64,000 nucleotides of DNA from HLUCCA09 sp039822045 (GCA_039822045.1 JBCBMY010000008.1:62001-126000); one strand, 5' to 3'. Counted from the stretch's first letter, positions 24,471 through 33,892 are shown. Notes: generated by a model from the letters alone, not told the origin. Translations and numbers: made by a program.

Positions 24471-25868
24471 ATGGCGTACGACACAGTGATCACCGGCGGC
24501 ACCATCGCGACCGAGGCTGGCCCGGTGCGGGCCGACGTTGCGGTTTCGGAGGAGCGCATCGCGGCGCTCGGCACCGGGTTTGGCCCGGCGCGTGAGGTGA
24601 TTGACGCGTCGGGCCTGATCGTCACCCCCGGCGGGGTCGATCCCCATTGCCATATCGAGCAGATGTCCGGGATGGGCCTGATGAACGCCGATACGTTCGA
24701 GACGGCCACCGCGTCGGCGGCGATGGGGGGCACCACAACGGTGATCTCGTTTGCCGCCCAGCAGCGGGGCGAGCCGCCCGAAGACACCGTGGCCGCCTAT
24801 GCTGCGCGGGCCGCCCGTGGCGCCCGGATCGACCATGCCTTTCACTTCTCGGTGGCCGACCCCACCGCGTCGGGCTTTGCCGGTGGCGTGGCGCGGATCG
24901 CGTCCGCAGGGCACCGGTCGGTCAAGGCCTTCACCACCTACAACGTCAAGCTCGAGGATGCCGAGATCCTGGCGCTCATGGATGTCACGCGCGATGCGGG
25001 ACAGCTTTTGTGCGTGCATGCCGAGACCGACGCGATCATCGCTCGCGAACGCAGCCGCCTTCTGGCGGCCGGCCGCACACGACCTCTGGACCATGCCGCG
25101 TCGCGCCCGGTGGGGGCCGAGGTCGATGCCGTGGCCCGCATCTGTCGGTTCGCCCGGCTGACGGGCGCGCCCACGATGATCTTCCACGTTACTGCCGCCG
25201 CTGTCGTCGACGTGATCCGCGAAGCGCGGGCGGCGGGCGCTCCGGTTTGGGCCGAAACCTGTACCCATTACCTGTTCCAGACCGAGGAGGTTCTCGACCG
25301 GCCCGGGATCGAGGGCGCGAAGTGGATGTGCTCGCCCCCGCAACGGTCGGAGGCCGATCGTGAGGCCCTGTGGGCTGCGCTGGAGGAAGGGGTGCTGAGC
25401 CTCGTCTCGTCTGATCACGCACCCTACCGCATGGACGAGAGCGGCAAGCTGTCGGCCGGCGCCGACGCGCCGTTCCCCAAGATCGCCAACGGTCAACCCG
25501 GGCTCGAAGTTCGCCTGCCGCTTCTGTTCGACGCGATGGTCAGCCGCGGCAGAGGTGGCCTTGCGCGGTTCGTCGAACTGACGGCCGGGGCCCCCGCGCG
25601 GATCTACGGGCTCGAGCATAAGGGACGCATCGCCCCGGGTGCCGACGCCGACCTCGTTCTGTGGAACCCTGGCCGCAGCCACATCTACGGCGCGGCCGAC
25701 CTGCACGACAATGTGGGCTACAACCCGTTCGAGGGCACCAGGGTTACGGGCTGGCCGGTGCGCACGCTGCTTCGGGGCCGCACGATCGTGGAAGACGGCG
25801 CGTTGAGCGCACCGCCCGGCAGTGGCCAGTGGCTGTCCCGCCCCGCATTTGGGACAGTGCCTCTATGA
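24471..25868 (+). CDS. Dihydropyrimidinase/hydantoinase-type amidohydrolase
   Basis: A 465-residue cyclic amidohydrolase with a binuclear metal centre: DPHCHIEQ (HxH), the carbamylatable Lys in SVKAFTTYNVK, CVHAETD, IFHVTAA and the Asp in SSDHAPYR. These fit dihydropyrimidinase/D-hydantoinase/phenylhydantoinase members that open 5,6-dihydrouracil or hydantoin rings. ATG 24471 follows CGGAGGG. The downstream racemase of the hydantoin/Asp-Glu family supports a hydantoin-like substrate; exact substrate unknown. Confidence 0.85.
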   Translation: MAYDTVITGGTIATEAGPVRADVAVSEERIAALGTGFGPAREVIDASGLIVTPGGVDPHCHIEQMSGMGLMNADTFETATASAAMGGTTTVISFAAQQRGEPPEDTVAAYAARAARGARIDHAFHFSVADPTASGFAGGVARIASAGHRSVKAFTTYNVKLEDAEILALMDVTRDAGQLLCVHAETDAIIARERSRLLAAGRTRPLDHAASRPVGAEVDAVARICRFARLTGAPTMIFHVTAAAVVDVIREARAAGAPVWAETCTHYLFQTEEVLDRPGIEGAKWMCSPPQRSEADREALWAALEEGVLSLVSSDHAPYRMDESGKLSAGADAPFPKIANGQPGLEVRLPLLFDAMVSRGRGGLARFVELTAGAPARIYGLEHKGRIAPGADADLVLWNPGRSHIYGAADLHDNVGYNPFEGTRVTGWPVRTLLRGRTIVEDGALSAPPGSGQWLSRPAFGTVPL

Positions 25869-25933
25869 CAATGACGTGATCCACCACCAACGCGCCACAC
25901 CGTACGCGGCAAAAGAGACTGCGAGGATTTCCA

Positions 25934-26335
25934 TTGACTGACACGCCTTCCGCCCCTCCGGGCGGCACAACCTTCGCCATCACGTTTCTCTACTATCGCG
26001 ACCTCGCGGCCGCGATGCGCTTCTACGAAGATGTCCTGGGCCTCACCCTGGCCATCGATCAGGGGTGGTCCAAGATCTATGCGATCTGCCCCGGCGCCCA
26101 TGTCGGGCTGGTGGACGAGGCGCACGGCATGCATAAGTCCGCGCCCGTGAAGCCGGTGCAGCTTTGCCTGCGTGTGGCCGACGTCGATGCCTGGTACGCC
26201 TGGGTGCAGAAGAACGGCGCAGCGGGCCTCTCGGACATGTTTGAGAGCGATCATCTCGGCATCCGCGCGTTTGTGTTCGACGACCCAGAAGGCCACCAGA
26301 TCGAGATCCAAACCCCGACGCGGCCGGGCGCCTAG
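25934..26335 (+). CDS. VOC-family (glyoxalase/dioxygenase fold) protein
   Basis: A 133-residue single vicinal-oxygen-chelate domain protein: ITFLYYRDLAAAMRFYEDVLGL starts the first beta-alpha-beta-beta-beta unit, and QLCLRVADVDAWYAWVQKNG with FDDPEGHQIEIQ closes the second, the Glu/His positions being candidate metal ligands. TTG 25934 is used, preceded by GCGAGGA; no better ATG exists. It lies between the cyclic amidohydrolase and the racemase and may act on an intermediate of the same route. Confidence 0.78.
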   Translation: MTDTPSAPPGGTTFAITFLYYRDLAAAMRFYEDVLGLTLAIDQGWSKIYAICPGAHVGLVDEAHGMHKSAPVKPVQLCLRVADVDAWYAWVQKNGAAGLSDMFESDHLGIRAFVFDDPEGHQIEIQTPTRPGA

Positions 26336-26377
26336 GCCCGGGCTCGTCTGCCGAAGTTTTGCCGAAAGGCTCTGCCG

Positions 26378-27052
26378 ATGCCCGCGCGCGCCCCGCTGAT
26401 CGTGATCAACCCGAATTCGTCCGAGACCGTGACGGCCGGGATTGCCGCCGCCCTAGGCCCTCTGGACGCGCTCGGTCAGCCGATCCGCTGTGTCACCCTG
26501 GCCGAGGGCCCACCTGCAATCGAGAGCCAGGCGCAGGCCGACGAGACCATTTCCCACCTCCTTCGTCTCGCGGCATCGCTCGAGGCCGAGGCGGCGGGGT
26601 TCGTGATCGCCTGTTTCGGGGACCCCGGCCTTCATGCGTTGCGAGATCGGACCGCGAAGCCGGTGGTCGGCATTCAGGAAGCCGCGCTTCTTATGGCGTG
26701 CAGCCTCGGACAGCGGATCGGTGTGATCTCGATTCTGCCCGCCTCGGTGCCGCGGCATCTGCGCGCCTATGGCGCGAGTGGGCTGGCCACGCGGGTCGTG
26801 GCCGACCGGGCCCTAGGCCTCGGCGTGGCCGAGCTGTCCGATGCCGCGGTCACCGAGAGCCGCATGATCGAGGTCGCGCGCAGGCTTTGCGATGAAGACG
26901 GTGCAGATGTCCTCATTCTCGGCTGTGCCGGGATGGCGTCGCGCCGCGCGCTTTTGGAAGCGGCCACGGGCCGGCCTGTTGTCGAACCCTGCCAGGCTGC
27001 CGCGTCCCTCGCGATCGGCCAAATCTCGCTCAGTTTGACACATTGCCGCTGA
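26378..27052 (+). CDS. Aspartate/glutamate/hydantoin racemase family protein
   Basis: A 224-residue cofactor-independent racemase-fold protein. The start LIVINPNSSETVTAGIAAAL is typical of hydantoin racemases; the two catalytic Cys lie in VIACFGDPGL (near residue 87) and LILGCAGM (near residue 179). It is 42 bp after the VOC gene, so a hydantoinase-VOC-racemase group is likely one unit. Allantoin or maleate metabolism is an alternative for this fold. Confidence 0.83.
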   Translation: MPARAPLIVINPNSSETVTAGIAAALGPLDALGQPIRCVTLAEGPPAIESQAQADETISHLLRLAASLEAEAAGFVIACFGDPGLHALRDRTAKPVVGIQEAALLMACSLGQRIGVISILPASVPRHLRAYGASGLATRVVADRALGLGVAELSDAAVTESRMIEVARRLCDEDGADVLILGCAGMASRRALLEAATGRPVVEPCQAAASLAIGQISLSLTHCR

Positions 27053-27118
27053 CACACCGTTTCCGAAACGTGAACCAACGGCCCCGAAACTGCCACGCCC
27101 CCATGGGACAACGGACAC

Positions 27119-27628
27119 ATGCACCACTCGCCCGCCTCCGGCCCGATGCCCACAGCCCGAGCGACGCCGTTTTCCGGCCCGCGCACGCGGGCCCGCCTGA
27201 CCCCGCGACCACCCTCTGGGCGCAAGGCCGACACGTCGCGCACCGCCTCGGGTGGCCTGCGCCTGGAGCCGGACTGGACGATTGCGCTGCGGTCGATCCG
27301 GGATGCCCCGCCGGCCCCGCCGTCAGCAGGCCAAAAGGCGTCGCGCCGCATCGCCCTTGCCGTGGCGATCGCATCGCTTCTTGTGGCGGCCACGGCGGCA
27401 GCAGCGATCCTGCCCGATCCGATGCGCGCACGTCTGGCCGCCGACACGATGCGCGCCTGCGCGTCCGGGCCCGGCCTCTTTCTTCCGCCCCGGTCGCAGG
27501 ACCCTCTGGACCAGATCACCCGTCTGGAGCACAACGAGAGCCAGATCGACCAATGCGCCACGGCCCGGCGCGCGCTCGCCCTGCACGATGCCGGCATCTG
27601 CGCCGCGCTCGTCCACGGCCGCCCCTGA
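27119..27628 (+). CDS. Unknown protein with one transmembrane segment
   Basis: A 169-residue protein not recognised. Residues 1-75 are Pro/Arg/Ser-rich and probably disordered; a hydrophobic span (IALAVAIASLLVAATAAAAIL, about 78-98) follows, then a short extracytoplasmic part with three Cys (MRACASG, QCATARR, GICAALV). Start and even reality are less certain: no clear ribosome site precedes ATG 27119 and another in-frame ATG occurs at 27146. It sits between the racemase and the DapA-like gene. Confidence 0.45.
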   Translation: MHHSPASGPMPTARATPFSGPRTRARLTPRPPSGRKADTSRTASGGLRLEPDWTIALRSIRDAPPAPPSAGQKASRRIALAVAIASLLVAATAAAAILPDPMRARLAADTMRACASGPGLFLPPRSQDPLDQITRLEHNESQIDQCATARRALALHDAGICAALVHGRP

Positions 27629-27673
27629 CGGGCTCGCGCGCGCCTGACCCGCGCGCGATGACAGGGGGACATC

Positions 27674-28588
27674 ATGCTCGACGAAACCGCCAAGGGCGTC
27701 TTTACGATTGCCTGCACGCCGTTCCTGCCCGACGGCACGCTTGATGAGGCCAGCATCGACCGGATGGTCGACTTTTATGTCGAGAAGGGTGCGACGGGCC
27801 TGACGATCCTGGGCATGATGGGCGAAGCCGGCAAGCTGACGGCCGAAGAGAGCATGACCGTTATTCGCCGCGTTGTCGGCCGCACGTCCCTGCCGGTCGT
27901 CGTTGGCGTGTCCTCCCCGGGGTTCGCGGCCATGCGCGCCCTATCGGATGGCGCCATGCAGGCCGGGGCTGCGGGCGTCATGATCGCGCCGCCTGGCACC
28001 TTGCGAACCGACGATCAGATCGTCGGCTATTACCACAACGTGGCCGAAATTGTGGGCACCGCGCCCTGGGTCCTGCAGGACTTCCCGCTGGTCACGAATG
28101 TTCAGATCGCGCCGAAAGTGATCGAGCGCATCGTCGCGGATTGCCCGGGCTGCGTGATGCTGAAGCATGAGGATTGGCCGGGCTTGGAGAAGATTTCGGC
28201 CCTGCGCCGCGCCTCAGAGGCAGGGATGCGCCGGATCTCGATCCTTTGCGGCTTTGGCGGGCTTTTCCTTCCTGAAGAGATGGGCCGGGGCGCCGACGGC
28301 GCCATGACCGGCTTTGCCTATCCCGAGATGATGGCGGACGTCGTGCGCCTCCATCACGAAGGCGCGCACGACCGGATGCATGCGCTCTTCTCTGCCTACC
28401 TGCCTCTGATCCGCTACGAGACCCAGCCCGGCCTCGGCCTCGCCGTGCGGAAGTACGTGCTTGCCAAACGGGGCGCCATTGCCCACGGCACCTTGCGCAA
28501 GCCCGGGGGCGGCCTGACGGCGGAGACGGTCGCCGAGGTCGACGGCATGCTGTCTCGTCAGGAGGCTGCGCTCGCCGCCCTCGGCTGA
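27674..28588 (+). CDS. DapA/NAL-superfamily aldolase, not canonical DapA
   Basis: A 304-residue class I aldolase of the dihydrodipicolinate synthase/N-acetylneuraminate lyase superfamily. The Schiff-base Lys is in CVMLKHEDWP (about residue 164). The signature GTTGE is replaced by GMMGE and the usual YNxP region by LQDFP, so it is unlikely to make dihydrodipicolinate; a different pyruvate-type aldol or dehydration substrate is expected. GGGGG precedes ATG 27674. It follows the hydantoin-type genes and may belong to that catabolic set. Confidence 0.8.
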   Translation: MLDETAKGVFTIACTPFLPDGTLDEASIDRMVDFYVEKGATGLTILGMMGEAGKLTAEESMTVIRRVVGRTSLPVVVGVSSPGFAAMRALSDGAMQAGAAGVMIAPPGTLRTDDQIVGYYHNVAEIVGTAPWVLQDFPLVTNVQIAPKVIERIVADCPGCVMLKHEDWPGLEKISALRRASEAGMRRISILCGFGGLFLPEEMGRGADGAMTGFAYPEMMADVVRLHHEGAHDRMHALFSAYLPLIRYETQPGLGLAVRKYVLAKRGAIAHGTLRKPGGGLTAETVAEVDGMLSRQEAALAALG

Positions 28589-28674
28589 CGGCAGTCGCCG
28601 CGCCGCACCCCCCTTTACGCCGACGGGACGCGCCCCAGACTCCGGGCTGTTTGGAAGCGCCCGAGGGAGGCCCC

Positions 28675-29793
28675 ATGCCCGTCAACGCGATGACCGTTTC
28701 AGCCGGCGATGCCTTGCGCGTTCTCCGAGACGGCTGGCAGTCACAGCGCGAGGGGCGCTTCACAAGCTCGTGGATGCTCCACGGACCGCCCGGCACCGGC
28801 AAAACCCAGATCGTCGAACAGCTTGCCGGCGAGATCGGCGCGCACCTCTTCGATCTGCGCCTCACCACCATCGAGCCACAGGACTTGCGCGGGCTGCCCT
28901 ACTACGACCACGCCACCCAGCGTACGGTCTGGTATCGGCCCGAGGATCTGCCCGACGACCCGGAGCATCCGACGCTCCTCTTTCTCGACGAACTCACCGC
29001 CGCGGCGCCTACGCTGCAACCCACCGTCTATGGCCTGTTGCAGGAGCGCCGTGTTGGGCGCCACAAACTGCCCGACACCACGTTCATCGTGGCGGCCGGC
29101 AACCGTGTGGAGGACGGGGCCGTGGCCTATGAGATGGGCATGGGGCTGGCCGACCGGCTGGTGCACCTGAACCTGCGCGCCGCTGCGGCCGACTGGCTCG
29201 AGAACTATGCCGTGCCGCGCGGCCTGCACCCGGCCGTCACGGCGTTTATCCGCACCCGGCCCGACCTGATTGAGACGACCGAGACCGCGCTGGAGCGCGG
29301 CCATGTCATCGCCTGCACGCCGCGGTCGTGGGAGCGGGTGTCCGACATCTTGCGGAGCACGACCGACCGGCGGCTCCGGCAGATCATGGTCGCCGGGACT
29401 GTGGGCGAGGCGGTGGCGGCGGAGTTTGCCATTGTCGCCGACGATGTTGTCGCGACCGTTCAGATCGACGCGATGCTGAAGGCGTCACCCGCCGAGCGGA
29501 TCGAGATGTATCCGGCCACGATGCATGGGCTGACGGCTTTGATCCACGGCCTGAACGGGGCGCTGATCGAAGAGAACGCGGCCGAGGTTATCGAGATCCT
29601 TGCCGCGATCCGGACCCTGGGCACAAAGCGCCCGCGCGACGGGTTCGACGGCATGCCCCTGGGCGAGCTGACGACCTATGGCTTCGAGGGCCTGATCCGG
29701 AAGGGCCTGGATCTCGGACTGCAGGATGCGTTCCTCGATTCGCCGGCCTTCCGGGCTTATTCCGATGCGCGTGCTGATGCCGGTCTCGCCTGA
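28675..29793 (+). CDS. MoxR-like AAA+ ATPase
   Basis: A 372-residue AAA+ ATPase. Walker A is LHGPPGTGKTQ (about residues 38-48), Walker B LLFLDELTAA, followed by a sensor-like IVAAGNRVEDGA and the arginine-bearing CTPRSWERVSD. Such proteins act as chaperones for partner VWA proteins; the next gene encodes one. ATG 28675 follows GAGGGAGG. Its stop is 16 bp before the preferred start of the VWA gene. Confidence 0.87.
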   Translation: MPVNAMTVSAGDALRVLRDGWQSQREGRFTSSWMLHGPPGTGKTQIVEQLAGEIGAHLFDLRLTTIEPQDLRGLPYYDHATQRTVWYRPEDLPDDPEHPTLLFLDELTAAAPTLQPTVYGLLQERRVGRHKLPDTTFIVAAGNRVEDGAVAYEMGMGLADRLVHLNLRAAAADWLENYAVPRGLHPAVTAFIRTRPDLIETTETALERGHVIACTPRSWERVSDILRSTTDRRLRQIMVAGTVGEAVAAEFAIVADDVVATVQIDAMLKASPAERIEMYPATMHGLTALIHGLNGALIEENAAEVIEILAAIRTLGTKRPRDGFDGMPLGELTTYGFEGLIRKGLDLGLQDAFLDSPAFRAYSDARADAGLA

Positions 29794-29809
29794 TCGTGCC
29801 GGGCAGCCG

Positions 29810-31153
29810 ATGAGCCGCCACACTGCCCGCGCCACGACCGCACTTCAGCGCCTCGCGGAAGCCGATCCTGCCCTGGCGGCCCTCGCCCTCTGGCTCGCCC
29901 ATCGCGATGCCGACACCGGCGTCCCGGAGGAGGCCCGGGAAGACGGCGACGGCGATCCGCCCGCCTGGACCGACGGGCATACGGTGTTCTACGGCCCTGG
30001 CTTTGCCGACCTGCATCCCGACGAGCAGGTCGGCACGGCGGCGCATCAGATCCTGCATGCCGCCCTCGGCCATCCTGCGCGCGACCGTGCGATGGCCGCG
30101 CGGCTTGGCCCCCGGCACCGGCCGCGGCTCTTCAACATCGCCGCCGATGCCTTGGTGAACGAAGCGGTGCTTGCCGCGGGCCACAGCCTGCCGCGCCCGG
30201 CCCTGACTCTGGCACCGCTTTTGGCCCGTCTGCCGGGCGAGAGCGTGCCGAGCGCTGCCGCGCTTGCGAAATGGGATGTCGAGGCGCTCGCGCGGGCCCT
30301 GGCCGGGGTCGAGGGCGGCCAAAGCCCCTCCGAAGGCGACGGCGACGCGCCCCACCAGGCTGGTGCTGAGACTGGGTCCAATCCCGGCCCCGCCGAGGAT
30401 GCTGCCGCGCGGGCGCGTTTCGCCCCCGATATCGACAGTCGGGAGGGCACGGCGCGCGACGTCCCGGATGACACCGAGGCGGCCGCCGAGTGGCAAGGGC
30501 GGCTTGCGCGCGCGCTGGAGGCCGGGCGGGCGGCGGGCCGGGGCCTTGGGGCGCTGGGTTTCCGGTTGGCCGACCTGCCGCGCTCGGCCGAGCCGTGGGA
30601 GCGGCATCTGCGCAGGCTCGCCGCCCGGGCGCTCCGGCCCGACAGCCGGCCGGTCTGGTCACGCCCGGCCCGGGACTGGGTTGCGATGGAGGCGTCTGCG
30701 CGGGAGCGCGGCGCCCCGAGCCCGGTTTTCCGGCCCGGCACGACGCGGGCGCGCCCCGTGCCGCGGATCGCGCTCGGGCTTGATGCCTCCTCCTCAGTCG
30801 ACGACATCTCGCTCGGCCTGCTCCTGGGAGAGGTTGCGGGGATCGCCCGCCGGTCTGCCGCCGAGCTGCACCTAATGGCCTTCGACGAGACCGTTCGGCT
30901 TGAGGCTCGTCTGCCTCTCACCGGCACCGAGGCGGCGCTGCGCCGGCTCGATCTGCCGCGCGGAGGCGGCACGGATTTCACCGATCTCTTCGCGCGCGCC
31001 GCCAGCCTCGACCCAGCGCTTCTGGTCGTTCTGACCGACCTCGACGCCCCACTCCCCGCCATGCCGCCGCGCCGGATACAGGTGCTCTGGGCCACCCCTG
31101 CTGCGCCAGCCACGCAGCCGCGATACGGCCGGGTCCTCGACCTGTCGCGGTAG
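29810..31153 (+). CDS. VWA-like metallopeptidase-domain protein (DUF2201-type), MoxR partner
   Basis: About 447 residues. The N-terminal region has a zincin-like HQILHAALGH (HxxxH) and FNIAADALVNEA; the centre is Pro/Glu-rich; the C-terminal third is a degenerate von Willebrand A domain (RIALGLDASSSVDD as MIDAS DxSxS, and GGGTDFTDLF as the Thr ligand). This pattern fits 'putative metallopeptidase plus VWA' proteins paired with MoxR ATPases. ATG 29810 is chosen; in-frame ATGs at 29765 and 29777 overlap moxR and cannot be excluded. Confidence 0.8.
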   Translation: MSRHTARATTALQRLAEADPALAALALWLAHRDADTGVPEEAREDGDGDPPAWTDGHTVFYGPGFADLHPDEQVGTAAHQILHAALGHPARDRAMAARLGPRHRPRLFNIAADALVNEAVLAAGHSLPRPALTLAPLLARLPGESVPSAAALAKWDVEALARALAGVEGGQSPSEGDGDAPHQAGAETGSNPGPAEDAAARARFAPDIDSREGTARDVPDDTEAAAEWQGRLARALEAGRAAGRGLGALGFRLADLPRSAEPWERHLRRLAARALRPDSRPVWSRPARDWVAMEASARERGAPSPVFRPGTTRARPVPRIALGLDASSSVDDISLGLLLGEVAGIARRSAAELHLMAFDETVRLEARLPLTGTEAALRRLDLPRGGGTDFTDLFARAASLDPALLVVLTDLDAPLPAMPPRRIQVLWATPAAPATQPRYGRVLDLSR

Positions 31154-31239
31154 GCGTCATCGGGGGCTGGACGCTCGCGCGGGGCCGTGACAGCCTTCCC
31201 CCGGTACCGGCGAGGTGGGGACGGGTAAGGGGCACGGCA

Positions 31240-31839
31240 ATGTACTCGGTAATCGGCAGCGTGAAGAGCAGGGCGCTTCGCGTCCTGTGGATGTTGGAGG
31301 AGATCGGCGCCCCTTACGAACATGTCGCCGCGCCGCCACGATCGGCCGATGTGCTGGCGCTCAATCCATCTGGCAAGGTGCCCGTACTGGTGGAAGACGG
31401 CATTCCGATCTCGGATTCCACGGCCATCCTGCACTACCTGGCCGACAAGCACGGCATGCTCACCCATCCCGCCGGCACGCTCGACCGGGCGCGACAGGAC
31501 AGCCTGACCCAATTCCTGCTCGACGAGTTCGACGCTGCACTATGGATGGCTGCGCGCCACTCGTTCGTGCTGCCCGAGGCCCTGCGCCAGTCCGCGATCA
31601 AGGACAGCTTGAAATGGGAGTTTACGCGGAGCCAGAAGACGCTCGTGACGCGCATGGCGGAGGGGCCGTTCCTGATGGGTGCGGAGATGACGGTGCCGGA
31701 CATCATTCTGGCGCATTGCGGCATCTGGGCCGAGGTTGCCCACTTCCCGCTGACCGAGCCACGCCTGACCGACTATCTCGCCGGCGTGCGCGCCCGGGCG
31801 CCGCTGGCCCGAGCCATGTCGCGGGGCGAAGGCGACTGA
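31240..31839 (+). CDS. Glutathione S-transferase family protein
   Basis: A 199-residue two-domain GST. The thioredoxin-like N-domain has VKSRALRVLWMLEEIGAPYE, the cis-Pro motif NPSGKVPVLVEDG and the glutathione-contact ISDSTAILHYLADK; the C-domain is helical with MTVPDIILAHCGIW (N-capping box). It stands alone; a plausible role is conjugation or peroxide detoxification, substrate unknown. Confidence 0.87.
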   Translation: MYSVIGSVKSRALRVLWMLEEIGAPYEHVAAPPRSADVLALNPSGKVPVLVEDGIPISDSTAILHYLADKHGMLTHPAGTLDRARQDSLTQFLLDEFDAALWMAARHSFVLPEALRQSAIKDSLKWEFTRSQKTLVTRMAEGPFLMGAEMTVPDIILAHCGIWAEVAHFPLTEPRLTDYLAGVRARAPLARAMSRGEGD

Positions 31840-31879
31840 GACACGCGCCCCAATCCCAACCGCGGATGGGCCAATGGCC

Positions 31880-33109
31880 TCAGCGCCGTGCGAGCGCCCA
31901 GCGCGCGGCCGACCGTCCTGCATGCCGGCCCGTGGCAAGACAGGCGGTGATCAGGTAACCGCCGGTCGGCGCCTCCCAATCGAGCATCTCACCGGCCGCA
32001 AACAATCCGGGCATCGTCCGCAGCATCAGGCCGTCATCCAGTGCGCGCCATTCCAGGCCACCGGCGCTGGAGATGGCCTCATCGAGCGGCCGCACCCCGC
32101 CGTGGGCAATTGCGGCGGCCTTGATCCGGGATGCGAGGGCGTCGGGGGCGCCCGGCACCGGGCCGCCGGTGCTTGCTCTGAGGAGCGCGCGCTTCTCGGG
32201 GCCCAGTCGCGCGCCCTTCCTCAGGCGGTTGCCGAGGCTCTCCTTGGCCGGCCGCGCCGCCAGCCGGCGCGCCAGCGTGGCCGCGTCAATGTCGGGGGCG
32301 AGGTCTATGACCAGCTTGGCGCCTTCGCGGAGCGCCGGGGTCAGCGAGTAGATGGCGCCGCCCTCCAGCCCGCGTGCCGAGATCACCGCTTCGCCCTGGC
32401 TTTGCAGCGCGCCCGCCCGGAAGGTACAGGCCTTCAACGGTGTCCCGTAGAGATCTGCCATCCCTTTAGGCCACGCGACCGACAGCCCGGCATTCGCCGG
32501 CAGGAAGGGCGCGACGGGCAGGCCCCGTTCGCGGGCCCACCCGGCCCATGCCCCGTCGGAGCCGAGCCGCGCCCAGCTTGCGCCGCCGAGGGCGAGCACG
32601 GTCGCGTCTGCGCTGACCGTCGCCGAGCCCTCTGGCGTCTCGAAGACCTGCGCGGCCGGGTTGCCGGCGTCCGGCCCCGTCCAGCGCCAGCGCGTGCGGA
32701 CTTCCACGCCAAGCTCGGCCAAGCGCCCGGCCCAGGCGCGCAGAAGTGGCGAGGCCTTCATGGCGACCGGGAACACGCGCCCCGACGAGCCGGTATAGAC
32801 CGGCTGACCCAGATCCTCTGCCCAGGCCATCACATTCATTGGCCCCCAGGCATCGAGCATAGGGTCGAGCGGCGGGCAAGCGATGGCTGCGCGTATGGCG
32901 GAGGGGCCTTCATCTTTGGTCAGGTTCAGGCCACTTTTGCCTGCCATCAGGAACTTCCGACCGATCGAGGGTCGCTGCTCCGCCACGGTGACGGCAAGCC
33001 CCGCCTCGGCCATCACCTCGGCCGCAGCCAAGCCCGCCGGCCCCGAGCCCACGACCAGCCCGCGTGGGCCGCCCGGCCCGGACTCCGTTTTGATCTGCCG
33101 CTCCGTCAT
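31880..33109 (-). CDS. HI0933-like NAD(P)/FAD-dependent flavoprotein
   Basis: A 409-residue flavoprotein. The N-terminal Rossmann motif is GLVVGSGPAGLAAAEVMAEAG, followed by the family signature GRKFLMAGKSGLNLTKDEG, and the C-terminal GLFAAGEMLDWEAPTGGYLITACLATGRHAG. This corresponds to the TIGR03862-type branch of HI0933/YhiN proteins; no reaction is established. ATG 33109 has AGGACC upstream. It is divergent from the small HNH protein gene, 37 bp apart. Confidence 0.85.
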   Translation of the reverse strand: MTERQIKTESGPGGPRGLVVGSGPAGLAAAEVMAEAGLAVTVAEQRPSIGRKFLMAGKSGLNLTKDEGPSAIRAAIACPPLDPMLDAWGPMNVMAWAEDLGQPVYTGSSGRVFPVAMKASPLLRAWAGRLAELGVEVRTRWRWTGPDAGNPAAQVFETPEGSATVSADATVLALGGASWARLGSDGAWAGWARERGLPVAPFLPANAGLSVAWPKGMADLYGTPLKACTFRAGALQSQGEAVISARGLEGGAIYSLTPALREGAKLVIDLAPDIDAATLARRLAARPAKESLGNRLRKGARLGPEKRALLRASTGGPVPGAPDALASRIKAAAIAHGGVRPLDEAISSAGGLEWRALDDGLMLRTMPGLFAAGEMLDWEAPTGGYLITACLATGRHAGRSAARWALARR

Positions 33110-33146
33110 GTCAGGGTCCTGCCGAACCCGACCGTGAGGTGCAAGC

Positions 33147-33470
33147 ATGGCGACCGACGCGCCCGAGATCCCGATCTGTCCGCTTTGCGGTCGCCCGATT
33201 CCGGCCGATGTGCCCCAGAGCCTGCACCACCTCGTGCCGAAGCTCCGGGGCGGCAAGGGCGGGCCGACCGTGCTGATGCACCATATCTGTCACAAGGAAA
33301 TCCATGCGACGCTGACAGAGGCGGAGCTCGCCCGTGACTACGCAACGCCCGAGGCCCTGCGGGCGCATCCGCGCCTGGCGAAGTTTGCTGCATGGGTCGC
33401 GCGCCGCCCGCCGGCTTTTCTTTCGCCGACGCCGGGCGGGCGGCGGGGCAGGGCCGGGCGTCGCCGCTGA
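33147..33470 (+). CDS. Small HNH-fold protein
   Basis: A 107-residue protein with the pattern CPLCGRPIP (zinc CxxC), LHHLVPKLRGGKGG (His-His) and LMHHICHKEIHATL, i.e. a compact His-Cys HNH/treble-clef fold. Many such stand-alone proteins are annotated HNH endonucleases, but nuclease activity is rarely shown. The C-terminus is basic (GGRRGRAGRRR). GAGGTG lies 7 nt before ATG. Confidence 0.78.
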   Translation: MATDAPEIPICPLCGRPIPADVPQSLHHLVPKLRGGKGGPTVLMHHICHKEIHATLTEAELARDYATPEALRAHPRLAKFAAWVARRPPAFLSPTPGGRRGRAGRRR

Positions 33471-33512
33471 GGGCCCTGTGTGCTAGTCTCGTCCCGGCGA
33501 AGGGAGGGGCCC

Positions 33513-33887
33513 ATGCTGACCTATAGCGAAGACGCCGCGACGTGCACCGCCGAGATCATCGTCGATGGCCGCATCACCCGCGAGGATTTCGACACGATCG
33601 CGCCGCAGATCGAAGCCTTCGTCGAGGCCTATGCGCCGATCGGGTTTGTGGAGGTGATCCATCGGTTCGACGGGTTCGAGGCGTCCCTGCTCTGGGACGG
33701 GATCAAGCTCGACCGGCGCTTGTTGCCCCATATCGAGAAGGTCGCGGTTGTGGGGGATCAAGGCTGGCTGACGCCGATCTCCAAGGCCGCCGGCGCGGTT
33801 CTGTCGACCAAGTTGCGCACATTTACCCTGGCCGACCTGGAAGACGCCCGCGCCTGGGCCAGGCGCCGCGACATGCCCGAGGGCTGA
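33513..33887 (+). CDS. STAS/SpoIIAA-like protein
   Basis: A 124-residue protein of the SpoIIAA-like superfamily: ITREDFDTIAPQIEAFVEAYAPIGFVEVIHRFDGFEASLLW fits in order the DUF3478-type beta-alpha pattern, with HIEKVAVVGDQGWL and a final helix. Members bind lipid-like or CoA-like ligands; function unknown. ATG 33513 follows GGGAGGGG, better than the in-frame upstream start at 33480. Confidence 0.72.
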   Translation: MLTYSEDAATCTAEIIVDGRITREDFDTIAPQIEAFVEAYAPIGFVEVIHRFDGFEASLLWDGIKLDRRLLPHIEKVAVVGDQGWLTPISKAAGAVLSTKLRTFTLADLEDARAWARRRDMPEG

Positions 33888-33892
33888 TCCGG

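Noticed and set aside
27043..27744. 233-residue + strand ORF overlapping the one-span protein and DapA-like gene
   Set aside because: Arg/Pro/His-rich, overlaps the DapA-like start, and the 27119 frame has a clear membrane segment instead.
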